DNA of 50,911 nucleotides from DTLC01 sp964555645 (GTDB lineage Bacteria > Verrucomicrobiota > Verrucomicrobiia > Limisphaerales > DTLC01): the NCBI GenBank assembly GCA_964555645.1, contig CAZKTA010000021.1:1-50911 (forward strand). The letters run 5' to 3'. Shown here piece after piece: positions 26,508 to 35,629 of the stretch (its first letter is position 1; each line of letters begins with the position of its first letter). Made by a program: the position numbers and the translations under genes. The notes beneath the pieces were generated by a model. The model worked only from the letters and a program-made list of their open reading frames with translations, had not been told where the DNA came from and ran no database searches.

Positions 26508-27259
26508 TTGAAAATACCACTAATGGTTTTTCGGTGGCTATGTATGCTTGGGCAGTCGCAGCTTACTATGTTGACAGCCAAATCAGCCACGACGCCAACA
26601 GCGGTGGTTCACCAGAGCAAGCATGGAAAAGTCTCGAGCGCGTTAATGCGCATGCGTTTAGGCCCACAGACAAAGTGCTCTTCAGGGCCGAATCGCGGGT
26701 TACCGGTCAACTTCGTCCATGAGGCTCAGGCGCGGTTGTGAATGGCGACCCCCGTGCCCATCATGCTCGGCAAATACGGCGACGGCCCGCGGCCGCGGAT
26801 TGATGGCGAGGGCAAAGTTCTCGACACGCTGCTGCTGCGCAACGTCCAGCTCTGGGAGGTGCAGGACATTGAAATCACCAACTTGGGCACCAACCGCGAG
26901 CCGTGGCGGACCGGCGTGCGGATCGTTACCGATGGCTTCGGCAAAATGCAGCACATTCGCCTGTGTAACCTGTTCGTGCGTGATGTGAATGGTGACCTGC
27001 GTAAACCACACGAAGGAGGCGGGATTTATTTTGGAGCGCGCGGGCAATGAACCATACTTCGGCGATCTACGGATCGAGATTTGCCACGTGGTGCGCACCC
27101 ACCGCAATGGCATACGCCAGTACACAAACAACGGCGCGCAGCTTAAGCTGAATGTCAACTGCTATCTATTGTCTCGAGTACTTCCAGCGGTTTACGCCCG
27201 AAGATAAACCGCTGGAACAGATGAGTGACTCAGGCCGCTACCTTTCTGTGAAGTCATAG
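26508..27259 (+). pseudogene. Decayed secreted right-handed beta-helix protein
   Basis: It is read across at least four frame changes and one stop. The start is TTG 26508 with a signal-like MKIPLMVFRWLCML. A shift near 26548 leads to AYYVDS, DANSGGSPEQAWKSLERVNA and KVLFRAESRVTGQLRP, the usual N-terminus of secreted parallel beta-helix/polysaccharide-lyase-like proteins. A TGA at 26720 follows, then an extra C in the run 26749-26753. The next part has LGKYGDGPRPRIDGEGK and DVNGDLRKPHEGGGIYFGARG. An extra G in 27042-27044 comes before NEPYFGDLRIEICHVV. The remaining repeats are missing, and the text changes at about 27150 to an unrelated-looking tail (LEYFQRFTPEDKPLEQMSDS) ending at 27259. It is a broken and probably truncated gene of a carbohydrate-active protein, in keeping with the GH42 and GH2 neighbours. 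Confidence 0.8.
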
Positions 27260-27340
27260 GATTTTGTCCTGAACCGCCCTCTCTGATTTTGAGATGTGCC
27301 AACGCACGGCTGTGCCGGCATGCACAGGTGCAAAACCGCG

Positions 27341-29803
27341 TCACCGGCTGTTAATTTGCGCACTCGCAGGCTCTAGCCCGGGTGAAGTGGCTGTCACGGT
27401 TATTTTCCCAGGTGCGGTTTGTGCCTGAATGATCGCAAGCCCGCGACCGCGATATGCGTTACGCGAGTTACCCTTGCCAGAATTTGGATCGTTCAGGTTG
27501 CCATTCTCGATGCCAAGAAGCTCAGCCGGGCCAGTGAGGGTAAACATTAGCATGTTTGTTGCGTCTGGCACACGTACACCCGCTGCATCAACTATCCGAA
27601 ATTCGATGTGGCAAATGTCGTGCCCGTCGGCACGCAACTCGGTTGTGTCAGGTACAAATTGAATCCGATGCGGTTTGCCTGCAGTTTGCAAGACAAATTC
27701 GCAAGCTGGACGACTGTCGTTTAGTCCAACGGCCTTTAAAGTCCCGGGTTCGAACTCTAATTGCCATGTCAATTCACCTTCAACTGCATCAGCGCGGCGT
27801 TTGTTGCCGAGCGGCCTGCCGTTAAGCGTCAGTTCCACTTCCTGACATGTTGTGTAGCAGTGAACTGTGACAATCGCATTCGACGGCCAGTTCCAGTGTT
27901 CTTGCAGCCAGCCGCCCCTGCCACGCCGTGCTCCACCTCTACCAGATGAAACGCATAGATACACCATGGGTTTATCACTCCAAAGGCTTTGCCTAAACCA
28001 CGCAAGCGGTTTTTTGAACCCGCACAAATCGAGTAGCCCAGACCCATTTGCGCGGTTTGGCCATGGCCCTGCTTCACCAAGGTAATCAATGCCGGTCCAG
28101 AGAAACTGCCCAGCCACGTATTCGTTGTCGCGCACAATTGCCCAGTCGGCATACCGATGCTGCGTTTCGCTGCCGAGAATGATCCGGCTCGGATGCGCAG
28201 CGTGATCGGCTGCGTAACGTGGTTCCTGATAGTTATAACCAACCACGTCCAGTAGCTCGCACAGGCCGATTGCTTCTGACATCGCCACGTTCGCAAGGGC
28301 CATTGTAACTGGCCGCGTTGGGTCTAGTTGTTTTACTGCTGCAATAAGCGGTTTTGCGTGGCGCACAATGTTTTCAGCAGCCGGGTTTTCAGGCCTATAC
28401 TCGTTGCCCAAAACAGGATGCGAGAACGGGTCGTTCGGATAATCTATCTCGTTGCCTATGCTCCAGATGGTGATGCATGGGTGGTTACGATCGCGCCGGA
28501 CCATGTCCTGAAGATCACGAATTGCCCATTGCTCGAACACTTCGGCATACCCGAACCGACTCGCCTGCCCCCTGTTCCAACCTGCGACCCACTTGTTTTT
28601 GGCTGGTGTAAACTCGTCAAATGCCTCGGCCATGACAACGAACCCAAACCGGTCACACAAATCAAGAAACTCGGGTGCAGGCGGGTTGTGGCTCGTGCGA
28701 ATCGCGTTGACGCCCAGCTCTTTCAACGTCCGCAGACGCCGCTCCCAAACTTTCTCGGGCACTGCTGCGCCCAGACACCCAGCGTCATGATGCAGGCACA
28801 CCCCCTTGAGTTTCATCGGCTTTTCATTAAGGAAGAATCCTTTGGCAGCGTCAAACCGGATTGTACGAATCCCAAAAGGCGTCAAAAGCTCGTCAATCAC
28901 GCGCCCGCCGGCGAGCAAGCGACTCTTTAACCGGTACAGAACCGGGTCTGCCGGTGACCACAGTTTCGGCCGTTCGACCCGAATTTCTTGCACAACAGTG
29001 TGGTTTGTGGCGGATGGCACGATGGCTTGTGTCTCGACTCCAACAGCGGAGTCTACCGAGCCAACGATTTCCGATTGCAACCTGACTGGGGCGTCCTTGC
29101 CCGAATCGTTTTCAATCACCGTCTGGACGCGTACTACTGCAGCGGTCTCGGTCACCTCGTGTGTCCAGACAAAAACTCCCCAATGTCCGATCCGCAACCT
29201 GTCGGTTATCCGTAGGCGTACACGCCTGTAAATGCCTGAGCCGGTGTACCACCGCGAATCGCTGAACTTGGAATGATCAACGCGCACGGCAAGTACGTTT
29301 TCGTTCGCACCGTACCGCACCAGCGGAGTTAGCATACACTCGAAACTCGAATAACCGTACGGCCTACCTCCAACAAAATGACCGTTAACCCATACTTGTG
29401 CATTGTTGTAGATACCGTCGAACTCGACAGCCACCAGCTTGCCGCGGAACTTTTCATCAAGTCTGAACCGTTTTCTATACCAGGCTACGCCTGCGGGGGC
29501 GTACCCAGTACCACTTGCGTACTCTGGTCCGAACGGGCCTTCGCTGCTCCAGTCATGCGGCACGTTCACACGCCGCCAGGCGCTGTCATGGAAGTCGGGC
29601 AACATGGCCAGGGGATGATCCACTTTGGCGAACCGCCAATCGGTTGACAGCTCGATGTATGTCCGGCTACTGATTGCACTATTTGTGCTCGATACACCCC
29701 CGCATTGCGGCTCAGCCATTGCACCAAGGCAACCGCAACTGGAGCATCGCACGGCGACTGCCACCACCACGAACCACAACTGAATTGACACCGGCACGTT
29801 CAT
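27341..29803 (-). CDS. Exported GH2 beta-galactosidase-type glycoside hydrolase
   Basis: The protein has 820 residues from ATG 29803, chosen because a signal peptide follows it (SIQLWFVVVAVAVRCSSCGC). A further in-frame ATG at 29893 lies upstream. Family GH2 layout: an N-terminal sugar-binding jelly roll (VNVPHDWSSEGPFG, VWVNGHFVGGRPYGYSSFE), an immunoglobulin-like domain, then the catalytic barrel with KLKGVCLHHDAGCLGAAVP, RTSHNPP, the acid/base Glu452 in WSIGNE and the nucleophile Glu546 in GSETQ. C-terminal beta domains follow (EVELTLNGRPLG; VVDAAGVRVPDA). It is likely periplasmic or lipid-anchored (Cys-rich end of the signal) and cleaves beta-galactosides or related sugars, possibly on the same polymer as the GH42 enzyme. 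It stands alone and is convergent with the decayed beta-helix gene. Confidence 0.94.
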   Translation of the reverse strand: MNVPVSIQLWFVVVAVAVRCSSCGCLGAMAEPQCGGVSSTNSAISSRTYIELSTDWRFAKVDHPLAMLPDFHDSAWRRVNVPHDWSSEGPFGPEYASGTGYAPAGVAWYRKRFRLDEKFRGKLVAVEFDGIYNNAQVWVNGHFVGGRPYGYSSFECMLTPLVRYGANENVLAVRVDHSKFSDSRWYTGSGIYRRVRLRITDRLRIGHWGVFVWTHEVTETAAVVRVQTVIENDSGKDAPVRLQSEIVGSVDSAVGVETQAIVPSATNHTVVQEIRVERPKLWSPADPVLYRLKSRLLAGGRVIDELLTPFGIRTIRFDAAKGFFLNEKPMKLKGVCLHHDAGCLGAAVPEKVWERRLRTLKELGVNAIRTSHNPPAPEFLDLCDRFGFVVMAEAFDEFTPAKNKWVAGWNRGQASRFGYAEVFEQWAIRDLQDMVRRDRNHPCITIWSIGNEIDYPNDPFSHPVLGNEYRPENPAAENIVRHAKPLIAAVKQLDPTRPVTMALANVAMSEAIGLCELLDVVGYNYQEPRYAADHAAHPSRIILGSETQHRYADWAIVRDNEYVAGQFLWTGIDYLGEAGPWPNRANGSGLLDLCGFKKPLAWFRQSLWSDKPMVYLCVSSGRGGARRGRGGWLQEHWNWPSNAIVTVHCYTTCQEVELTLNGRPLGNKRRADAVEGELTWQLEFEPGTLKAVGLNDSRPACEFVLQTAGKPHRIQFVPDTTELRADGHDICHIEFRIVDAAGVRVPDATNMLMFTLTGPAELLGIENGNLNDPNSGKGNSRNAYRGRGLAIIQAQTAPGKITVTATSPGLEPASAQINSR

Positions 29804-29960
29804 GGGACAGCCCACATTTACCGGTTCGGCGTTCCAATTGCCATTTTGAAGTTCAAAAGATTGGCGCCAAAAGGCAGCCCGGTCCGAATGCATCAGCCGG
29901 CATGGTAAGAAAACAAAGGCGGCGCCGCCCTAACAGAAAAGTGCCACCGTTGGGGCCAAG

Positions 29961-31124
29961 TTACTTCCGCGTTCTGTGTGGATGTTTGCCAACCAACCGC
30001 GAAATTGCGTCGGCTAGGCTTACGAACTCGATTGTCTGCTGTCTGTATTGCCGGCTGAAAGCCGGGCGCGCGTCCGTGGAAACCACAAGCAGTTGCGCGT
30101 CCGGATATAGCCGCCCAAATGCCAACAGCCCGCTCGGGTCAAAGTCGTTGACCGACCACTTACACTCCAGGGCGAGCATCGGGCGGCCTGCGGGCGCCCA
30201 GATAAAGTCCACCTCATGCCCTTGTTTATCCCGCCAGTACCGGATGGCACCGGACTGCGTATGGGCAACAATTTCATTTAGCACATAGTGCTCCCATAAC
30301 CGGCCCAGGTCATCCCGCCGCAGTTGTGTCCAACCGCGACACGCGCAAACGAAGCCGGTATCGAACCCGTAAACCTTTGGCGCAGCAATGATTTCGCGGC
30401 TGCGCCGTGAACTGAACGGGCGGATCACCAACGCAACGCCTGTCGCCTCGAGCACAGCAAGGTAATTGGTTATGGTTTGACGGCTGACTTCGCACGGCGC
30501 AGCGAACCGGGTTGCTTCGAACATGCCACCACTCTGTACCATGACCAATTCCACGAACCGCTGAAACGACACGCGCCGTTCGAGTTGGAACAGCTCCTGA
30601 ATGTCTTTTGCCCAGTATGCGTCCAGCCAATCCTGAAACTCCTTCTCGGGCAGCGCATCCGAAAGGAAAAACGGGGGCAACCCGCCGTGCAGCAACCTAT
30701 GCTCCAGATCCGTATTGCCAAACGGCTCCAGGTCCGCCTCGATCATGGGCGTCAGCCACACATCCGCCTTGCGCCCGGCCAACGTGTCCCTGAACCGCGC
30801 GCTCGCGCCGAGCGTGGACGAGCCGGCCGCAAGCACGCGCGTGTCGGGGAAATAATCGGCAGCTATCTTGAGCGTTTCCGACGGGTTCGGCAACCGATGA
30901 ATTTCATCCAGCACGATGTGTTTGCCACGAAGCTTGCGCAGGAAAGCTTCCGGGTCCTCCATCGCGCGGCGCACCCGCGGCAGTTCGCAGTCGAAGTATT
31001 CGATCCCTTCCAGCGTTTGTGCCAAACACGTTTTGCCCACACGCCGGACGCCGCGCAGCCAAACAACGGATCGGCGGAGCCATGCAGCCTCGATTAAATT
31101 GAGCCAGAATTGTCGTTTCACCAT
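29961..31124 (-). CDS. AAA ATPase with DUF4143 domain (second member)
   Basis: The protein has 387 residues. Walker A is GVRRVGKT (25-32) and Walker B HIVLDEIH (Asp73, Glu74), then GSSTLGASARFRDTLAGRK (sensor region). A helix-turn-helix-like stretch follows (PCEVSRQTITNYLAVLEATG). The DUF4143 part has PKVYGFDTGFVCACRGW and YWRDKQGHEVDFIW, then LALECKWS, again an E-x-D ... E-x-K pattern. Sequence is only distantly similar to the 25327 protein, so the two are not a recent duplication. The role of the family is unsettled. It lies downstream of mutS on the same strand with a 463-bp gap. Confidence 0.92.
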   Translation of the reverse strand: MVKRQFWLNLIEAAWLRRSVVWLRGVRRVGKTCLAQTLEGIEYFDCELPRVRRAMEDPEAFLRKLRGKHIVLDEIHRLPNPSETLKIAADYFPDTRVLAAGSSTLGASARFRDTLAGRKADVWLTPMIEADLEPFGNTDLEHRLLHGGLPPFFLSDALPEKEFQDWLDAYWAKDIQELFQLERRVSFQRFVELVMVQSGGMFEATRFAAPCEVSRQTITNYLAVLEATGVALVIRPFSSRRSREIIAAPKVYGFDTGFVCACRGWTQLRRDDLGRLWEHYVLNEIVAHTQSGAIRYWRDKQGHEVDFIWAPAGRPMLALECKWSVNDFDPSGLLAFGRLYPDAQLLVVSTDARPAFSRQYRQQTIEFVSLADAISRLVGKHPHRTRK

Positions 31125-31587
31125 ACGCCAGCAGTTTAGCGTTTGGTTATACTAAAAGCAAGGCACCCGACGTTTCACAAATGCCGCTATACCCATGATG
31201 AAGGGAACCAACTGGCGAACCAAGAAAGAGGCGTTTTTTGATTTGCCCGGAACATTTTCGTAATTGTGGGCTTGTGCCACAAACCAGTGTTATACCATTT
31301 GCGGTTTGCTTTTCCGCTGTAGCGGCGGTCTATGACAGTCGTGCGATTCGGGGGTTCTGCTGTCGGCGCTCACAAAGCGCCGCTACAATAGCGCAGTTCG
31401 AGACAACGATTGGTATTACTGTCTGCGCCGAGTTTTGGAGTGCAGCGCCGCGTCACCGGTGTTATCTCCACCAACTGACGGCCAACTGGCGAAGCCCATA
31501 CACATTTTCTCGTGGTCAACAGGCCGATCAGTCTTAGCCCTGAAAGCCGATAAGCAGATCGGACTGAAGGCGCGTCCGGCGTCAACT
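31125..31587. other. 463-bp intergenic region with palindromic repeat
   Basis: It lies between the mutS stop and the second ATPase start, both on the minus strand. It holds the palindromic element at 31318-31387 and a small hairpin (TTGTGG / CCACAA) near 31264-31283. The rest shows no supported gene. Confidence 0.45.
31318..31387. repeat. 70-bp element with inverted ends TGTAGCGGCG
   Basis: The left end TGTAGCGGCGGTC (31318-31330) and right end GCGCCGCTACA (31377-31387) are inverted copies over 10 bp. The right arm also folds by itself (CGGCGCT / AGCGCCG). Small palindromic elements with this TGTAGCGGCG end are, as I remember, frequent in verrucomicrobial genomes. It resembles a non-autonomous miniature element or REP-like sequence. 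No target duplication could be confirmed. Confidence 0.6.
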
Positions 31588-34341
31588 TTACGCAAACAAA
31601 TCCAACTGTGGTGTGGGTTCAAGTTGCTTGAGTTTGTCGCGGTCACGCTGGCGCCGGGTCGGTTTACGCACCGTGCCGTCGGGCGTTAGCTCGCTTTCTT
31701 CAAGGTTGGCCAAAATGGTCTTTGCACGTTCGAGCACAGGTTTAGGCACACCAGCCAGCCGCGCAACATGGATGCCGTAGCTCTTGTCGGTGCCGCCCTC
31801 GACGATCTTCCGCAAGAACACGATTTGGTCGTGCCACTCGCGCACAGCCACGTTGTAGTTTTTGAGGCGCGGCAAGCGCGCTGCCAGCTCGGTCAACTCG
31901 TGGTAATGCGTGGCGAAGAGGGTCTTTGCCCCTACGACATTGTGCAAGTACTCGACAATGCTCCAAGCCAGAGCGAGGCCGTCGAACGTGCTCGTGCCGC
32001 GGCCAATCTCATCCAGGATCACCATGCTGCGCGGCGTTGCGTTGTTCAAGATGTTGGCCGTTTCGGTCATCTCGACCATGAACGTGCTCTGGCCGCGCGC
32101 AATATCGTCTGCAGCGCCAATGCGGGTAAAGATCCGGTCAACAAGGTCAATCCGCGCATGCGCAGCCGGAACAAAGCTGCCGGTGTGTGCAAGCAACACA
32201 ATCAGCGCAACTTGCCGGATGTAGGTGGATTTGCCTGCCATATTCGGTCCGGTGATGAGGGCGATTTGTGGGTAGGGCGCGTCGTTGACTGGTTGAGCTG
32301 TTGAGCTGGCCTGTTGCGGCTTGGCATTTAACGATCTGGCGGAAGCGAGCGCGGTGTCGTTCGGGACGAATCGCTCGCCCACGAGCGTCTGTTCAAGCAC
32401 GGGATGGCGCCCGTCGCGGACCCAGATTACACCATCATCAGCCACTTGCGGTCTGCAGTAGTTGTGCAGCCGTGCTGCATGCGCGAAAGCAGCCAGCACA
32501 TCCAGTTGCGCAAGTGCACCGGCGAGCTGCTGCAACTGTGGCAGGTACCCGAGCACATGCTCACGCACGCGTTGAAACAGGTCGTACTCGAGTTTGAAGC
32601 TGCGTTCTTCGGCACCGAGGATTTTGTTTTCCATTTCTTTGAGCTCAGGCGTGACGAACCGTTCGCCGCCGGCAATCGTCTGTTTACGGATGTAATCAGG
32701 GGGCACTTTGTCGAGGTTTGCTTTGGTGACCTCGATGTAGTAGCCAAAGACAGAGTTAAACCGGATTTTCAGGGACTGGATGCCGGTGCGCGCGATTTCC
32801 TGCTGCTGTAGTTTAGCGATCCAATCCTTGCCGCTGCGCATTGCGGCGCGTAGCTCGTCAAGCTCCGGGCTGTAGCCGTCACGGATGATGCCGCCCTCTT
32901 TCAAGCTCATGGGCGGGTCCTGCACAATCGCGCGCGCAATCAGTTCAACTGACTCGGGCAACTCGACCAGTTGTGATTCAAGCTCGGTCAGCAGTACCGG
33001 GGGAGCACCGAATGCGGCCTCGTCTCTGATTAATCCGGAGGCCATTGCGTTTTTTGCAATTGACTGCAAGACTCGGCGCAGGTTCGGCACCTGTTCGAGC
33101 GCGAGCCGGAGTGCAACAAGGTCGCGTGCGTTGCAATTGCCTGTGCTCAGCCGGCCGATTGTCCGTTCCAGATCGCGCACTTCGGCTAAGCAGGCTCTGA
33201 GCTCGTCCAGTGCGCTTGGATTATCCACAAACGCCTGGACAACTTCCTGGCGTTTGCGGATCGGTTCGGCTGCGGCCAACGGTTGCGAAAGCCACATGCG
33301 CAACCTGCGCGCACCCATCGGCGTGACAGTGTGGTTCAACACCCCGAAAAGGCACGCATTCCGCGGTGCGTCGTGTTGCGACGGCTCGAGCACCTCAAGG
33401 TGCCTTAGCGTGGTGTAATCGAGCACCATGAAATCGGTGCGCTGGTAAAACGTGATCTGCGTCAGGTGCCGTACGTCGCGCCGCAACTGCTGAGTCAGGT
33501 AATGCAACACTGCACCGGCAGCGCATACTGCGGCGAGTTTGTCCTTAAGCCCGAAGCCATCTAGCGTGGCTACCTTGAAATGATCACGCAGCGCGTAAAA
33601 GGCTGTGTCTGGTGCAAATGCCCAGTCTTCATACCCGGTCACAAACCACCCCTGAGCTGTTGCTTTGTTGATAAAAGGTTGGCCGGTCGTGCCCGTATGC
33701 GTCGTGGCACTTCGGGGCCCGCACAACAAAATCCGTAATTCCTCGGCTTCGCTCGGGTAAATGATTTCTGCCGGGCGCACCCGCTCAAGCTCGCCGAGCA
33801 GTGCTGCTGTGTTTTCAAGCTCGGTCGTGCGGAAGTCGCCTGTAGTCAGGTCAACCAGAGCAAGCCCGTAGACGCCCGCGCTACGTGAGCGGCGGATTGT
33901 GTCCAGATGCATTTCCTCGCCAGATACGGTTTTGCGTGCGCCTGGGCAGACTGCAGCAAGGAAATTATTTTGCTCGGCTGCAAGCAGCCGTTCGTCGAAA
34001 TGTGCGCCTGGGGAAAGGATTTGTGTTACATCGCGTTTGACAAGTTTACCTGGGCGCGCTTCTTCGAGCTGGTCGCAAATTGCGACTTTAAACCCTGCCT
34101 TGAGCAGCTTGCCAATGTACACGCTGGCCGAATGATGCGGTATGCCGCACATCGGCACGCCGTTGCGTTTTGTAAGCGCAAGATTCAGCACGTGCGCGCC
34201 GGTCTTGGCGTCTTCGTAGAACATCTCGTAAAAATCGCCCAGCCGAAACAGCAACAACGCGTCCTGAGGCAGACCGCTTTTGATGCGGCGGTACTGCGCC
34301 ATCATGGGGGTAAGCTGGCTGCTCGAACTACCGGTTGACAT
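31588..34341 (-). CDS. mutS: DNA mismatch repair protein MutS
   Basis: The protein has 917 residues. It recognises mispaired bases and starts repair with MutL. The mismatch-binding domain I shows LLLFRLGDFYEMFYEDA, where F-x-E is the Phe-Glu that contacts the mismatch. The lever/clamp domains are complete. The ATPase has GPNMAGKST (starting at about residue 698), ILDEIGRGTSTFDGLALAW and FATHYHEL. Length is slightly above E. coli MutS (853), mostly in linkers. It ends TPQLDLFA, close to the beta-clamp-binding style of motif (Q-L-D-L-F) used by MutS. No mutL is nearby. The start ATG 34341 has GGCGG just upstream. Confidence 0.97.
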   Translation of the reverse strand: MSTGSSSSQLTPMMAQYRRIKSGLPQDALLLFRLGDFYEMFYEDAKTGAHVLNLALTKRNGVPMCGIPHHSASVYIGKLLKAGFKVAICDQLEEARPGKLVKRDVTQILSPGAHFDERLLAAEQNNFLAAVCPGARKTVSGEEMHLDTIRRSRSAGVYGLALVDLTTGDFRTTELENTAALLGELERVRPAEIIYPSEAEELRILLCGPRSATTHTGTTGQPFINKATAQGWFVTGYEDWAFAPDTAFYALRDHFKVATLDGFGLKDKLAAVCAAGAVLHYLTQQLRRDVRHLTQITFYQRTDFMVLDYTTLRHLEVLEPSQHDAPRNACLFGVLNHTVTPMGARRLRMWLSQPLAAAEPIRKRQEVVQAFVDNPSALDELRACLAEVRDLERTIGRLSTGNCNARDLVALRLALEQVPNLRRVLQSIAKNAMASGLIRDEAAFGAPPVLLTELESQLVELPESVELIARAIVQDPPMSLKEGGIIRDGYSPELDELRAAMRSGKDWIAKLQQQEIARTGIQSLKIRFNSVFGYYIEVTKANLDKVPPDYIRKQTIAGGERFVTPELKEMENKILGAEERSFKLEYDLFQRVREHVLGYLPQLQQLAGALAQLDVLAAFAHAARLHNYCRPQVADDGVIWVRDGRHPVLEQTLVGERFVPNDTALASARSLNAKPQQASSTAQPVNDAPYPQIALITGPNMAGKSTYIRQVALIVLLAHTGSFVPAAHARIDLVDRIFTRIGAADDIARGQSTFMVEMTETANILNNATPRSMVILDEIGRGTSTFDGLALAWSIVEYLHNVVGAKTLFATHYHELTELAARLPRLKNYNVAVREWHDQIVFLRKIVEGGTDKSYGIHVARLAGVPKPVLERAKTILANLEESELTPDGTVRKPTRRQRDRDKLKQLEPTPQLDLFA

Positions 34342-34888
34342 CCGCCAAATACGTTAACCAAGAAACAAGTGCGGGTCGAAATCAAATTTGCCAGCAAAAG
34401 TCGGATGCACGGTTATCCGGACGCATTTGTTAACCCTGCAACGTGCTTTCCCTGACGGACTGCTGGTGAGCCCTGGGCAAACAGCATGCTGCCCTGGTCT
34501 TGTAAGCAGAAGCATACCCGTCTTTGGATGTCACTGGAGGCGCCTAACCTGTGCATGTACGCACGCGCCCATGCAGATGCAAATGTTAGGTCGGGTTACA
34601 ACCCGACCGCGAACGGACACCGTGGAAGTCGTCCCTGCGATTGTCGGCCCTCCAGTGGATTGCGGACGGCTGGGGCCGGCCGTCCCTACCGTTGTATTTT
34701 TCGTGGTAGGGTCGGCTTGCCGAGCCGACCGAAATGTCCAGACGCATGAGGCCATGTGTGTCTGGCACAAAAAATCGGGGACACAAGACAGAAAGAACCG
34801 GACGCATAGGGCCATGCGTTTCTGGGGTTGGAAATGGCTGCCGGATTCAGACGCGCAAAGCTGTGCAGGGGTTAGAGTGCAAGCTGCA
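34342..34888. other. 547-bp intergenic region, mostly stem-loop repeats
   Basis: It lies upstream of mutS and downstream of the zinc-ribbon gene at 34889 (both minus strand). Its middle (34589-34825) is a cluster of five stem-loops. A long open frame on the plus strand across it (34388-35098) is an effect of the repeats and is not accepted as a gene. Confidence 0.55.
34589..34825. repeat. Cluster of five palindromic stem-loops
   Basis: The stem-loops are: (1) 34589-34608, perfect 9-bp stem GGTCGGGTT / AACCCGACC; (2) 34664-34685, stem GGACGGC / GCCGTCC; (3) 34710-34730, 8-bp stem GGTCGGCT / AGCCGACC; (4) 34738-34765 and (5) 34798-34825, two similar 28-base imperfect palindromes (CCAGACGCAT... 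and CCGGACGCAT..., each ending TCTGG) 60 bp apart. GTCCCTACC (34682-34690) and GGTAGGG (34705-34711) form a further outer pair. These look like REP-type intergenic palindromes. Function could be transcript protection, termination or a binding site. Confidence 0.75.
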
Positions 34889-35302
34889 TCAATCCCAGAT
34901 GCGATACGGGATCACAGTGCGTTCGAGCTGGGTGCTACAACGTGGACATTTGCCTGGGTCGCGCCACGGCTCGATTCTGTGTGTGCCAGATTTCGGACAG
35001 CGCAGGTTGAAGTGGACCCAACGGAACTTTTTCGCGAGACTCACAAAAAGTCGGTTTTGCAACGAACTGGCGTCTGGGATTTTCTCGTGTACAGTTAACA
35101 GTCTGGGCCGGAGCTGGTTGTCAGATGAACCCGGTTGTTGCGGTTCAACTGCAACACGCACACGTGTTGGCACATCGTGCAACGCTTTACAGTCGTAGCA
35201 GATAATTGTCTGCACCCAGCAGTGAAACCCTGCATCTGCGCCGCCCGCGACCACTGCACGGTAATGGCACCTCGGGCATTCAAACATGTACGACCGGCCC
35301 AT
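34889..35302 (-). CDS. Small zinc-ribbon protein
   Basis: The protein has 137 residues. It starts MGRSYMFECPRC (ATG 35287 is an alternative). Cysteine pairs are CPRC (10-13), CYDC near residue 35 and CPRC near residue 118 (GKCPRCSTQLERT), with a further single Cys at LRCPKSG. It is likely a zinc-binding, cytosolic protein that contacts nucleic acid or protein. The GGADAGFHCWVQTI segment is typical of a conserved but unnamed family of small zinc-ribbon proteins. It lies directly downstream of tRNA-Gly on the same strand. No operon partner is visible. Confidence 0.75.
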   Translation of the reverse strand: MGRSYMFECPRCHYRAVVAGGADAGFHCWVQTIICYDCKALHDVPTRVRVAVEPQQPGSSDNQLRPRLLTVHEKIPDASSLQNRLFVSLAKKFRWVHFNLRCPKSGTHRIEPWRDPGKCPRCSTQLERTVIPYRIWD

Positions 35303-35348
35303 CGGCTGTGTTACGGTTCAAACCAAGGCTGGCCATGCAAAAATAAAA

Positions 35349-35425
35349 TGGAGCGAGCGAAGGGATTTGAACCCTCGACATTCACCTTGGCAAGGTGACG
35401 CTCTACCAGACTGAGCTACGCTCGC
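35349..35425 (-). tRNA. tRNA-Gly (anticodon GCC)
   Basis: The 77-base cloverleaf reads on the minus strand from 35425. The acceptor stem GCGAGCG pairs with CGCTCGC. The D arm is GCTCAGTCTGGTAGAGC. The anticodon loop TTGCCAA sits on a TCACC/GGTGA stem. The T arm is GAGGG-TTCAAAT-CCCTT. The CCA end is encoded (35351-35349), and the discriminator base is T. It reads glycine codons GGC and GGU. Confidence 0.97.
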
Positions 35426-35629
35426 TTTTTGCAGACGGCCAAAAATTACTACAACTTGCCCATGGTTGGCAAGACCTGTTTTTGGCGGGCGAACCCGCAG
35501 CCAAAGCGCACCAAGGCACACCAAAATCCCGGTCCGCGCTTTACGCAACTAAAGCAGTCTCTGTGTGCATCCGGCTGGAACTAGCCGGAGTTGCAACATG
35601 TGCGCAGTTTGGTTAGTTTGGGCACCAGA

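Noticed and set aside
27300..27340. Possible third copy of the dispersed repeat (TGCCGGCATGCACAGG)
   Set aside because: Similarity covers under 20 bp of the core and could be chance.
29804..29893. N-terminal extension of the GH2 protein
   Set aside because: It would bury the signal peptide 30 residues inside the protein.
34388..35098. Plus-strand open frame of 236 codons
   Set aside because: It runs through the stem-loop cluster and antisense to the zinc-ribbon gene. It has Cys/Arg-rich, low-quality composition and no motif.
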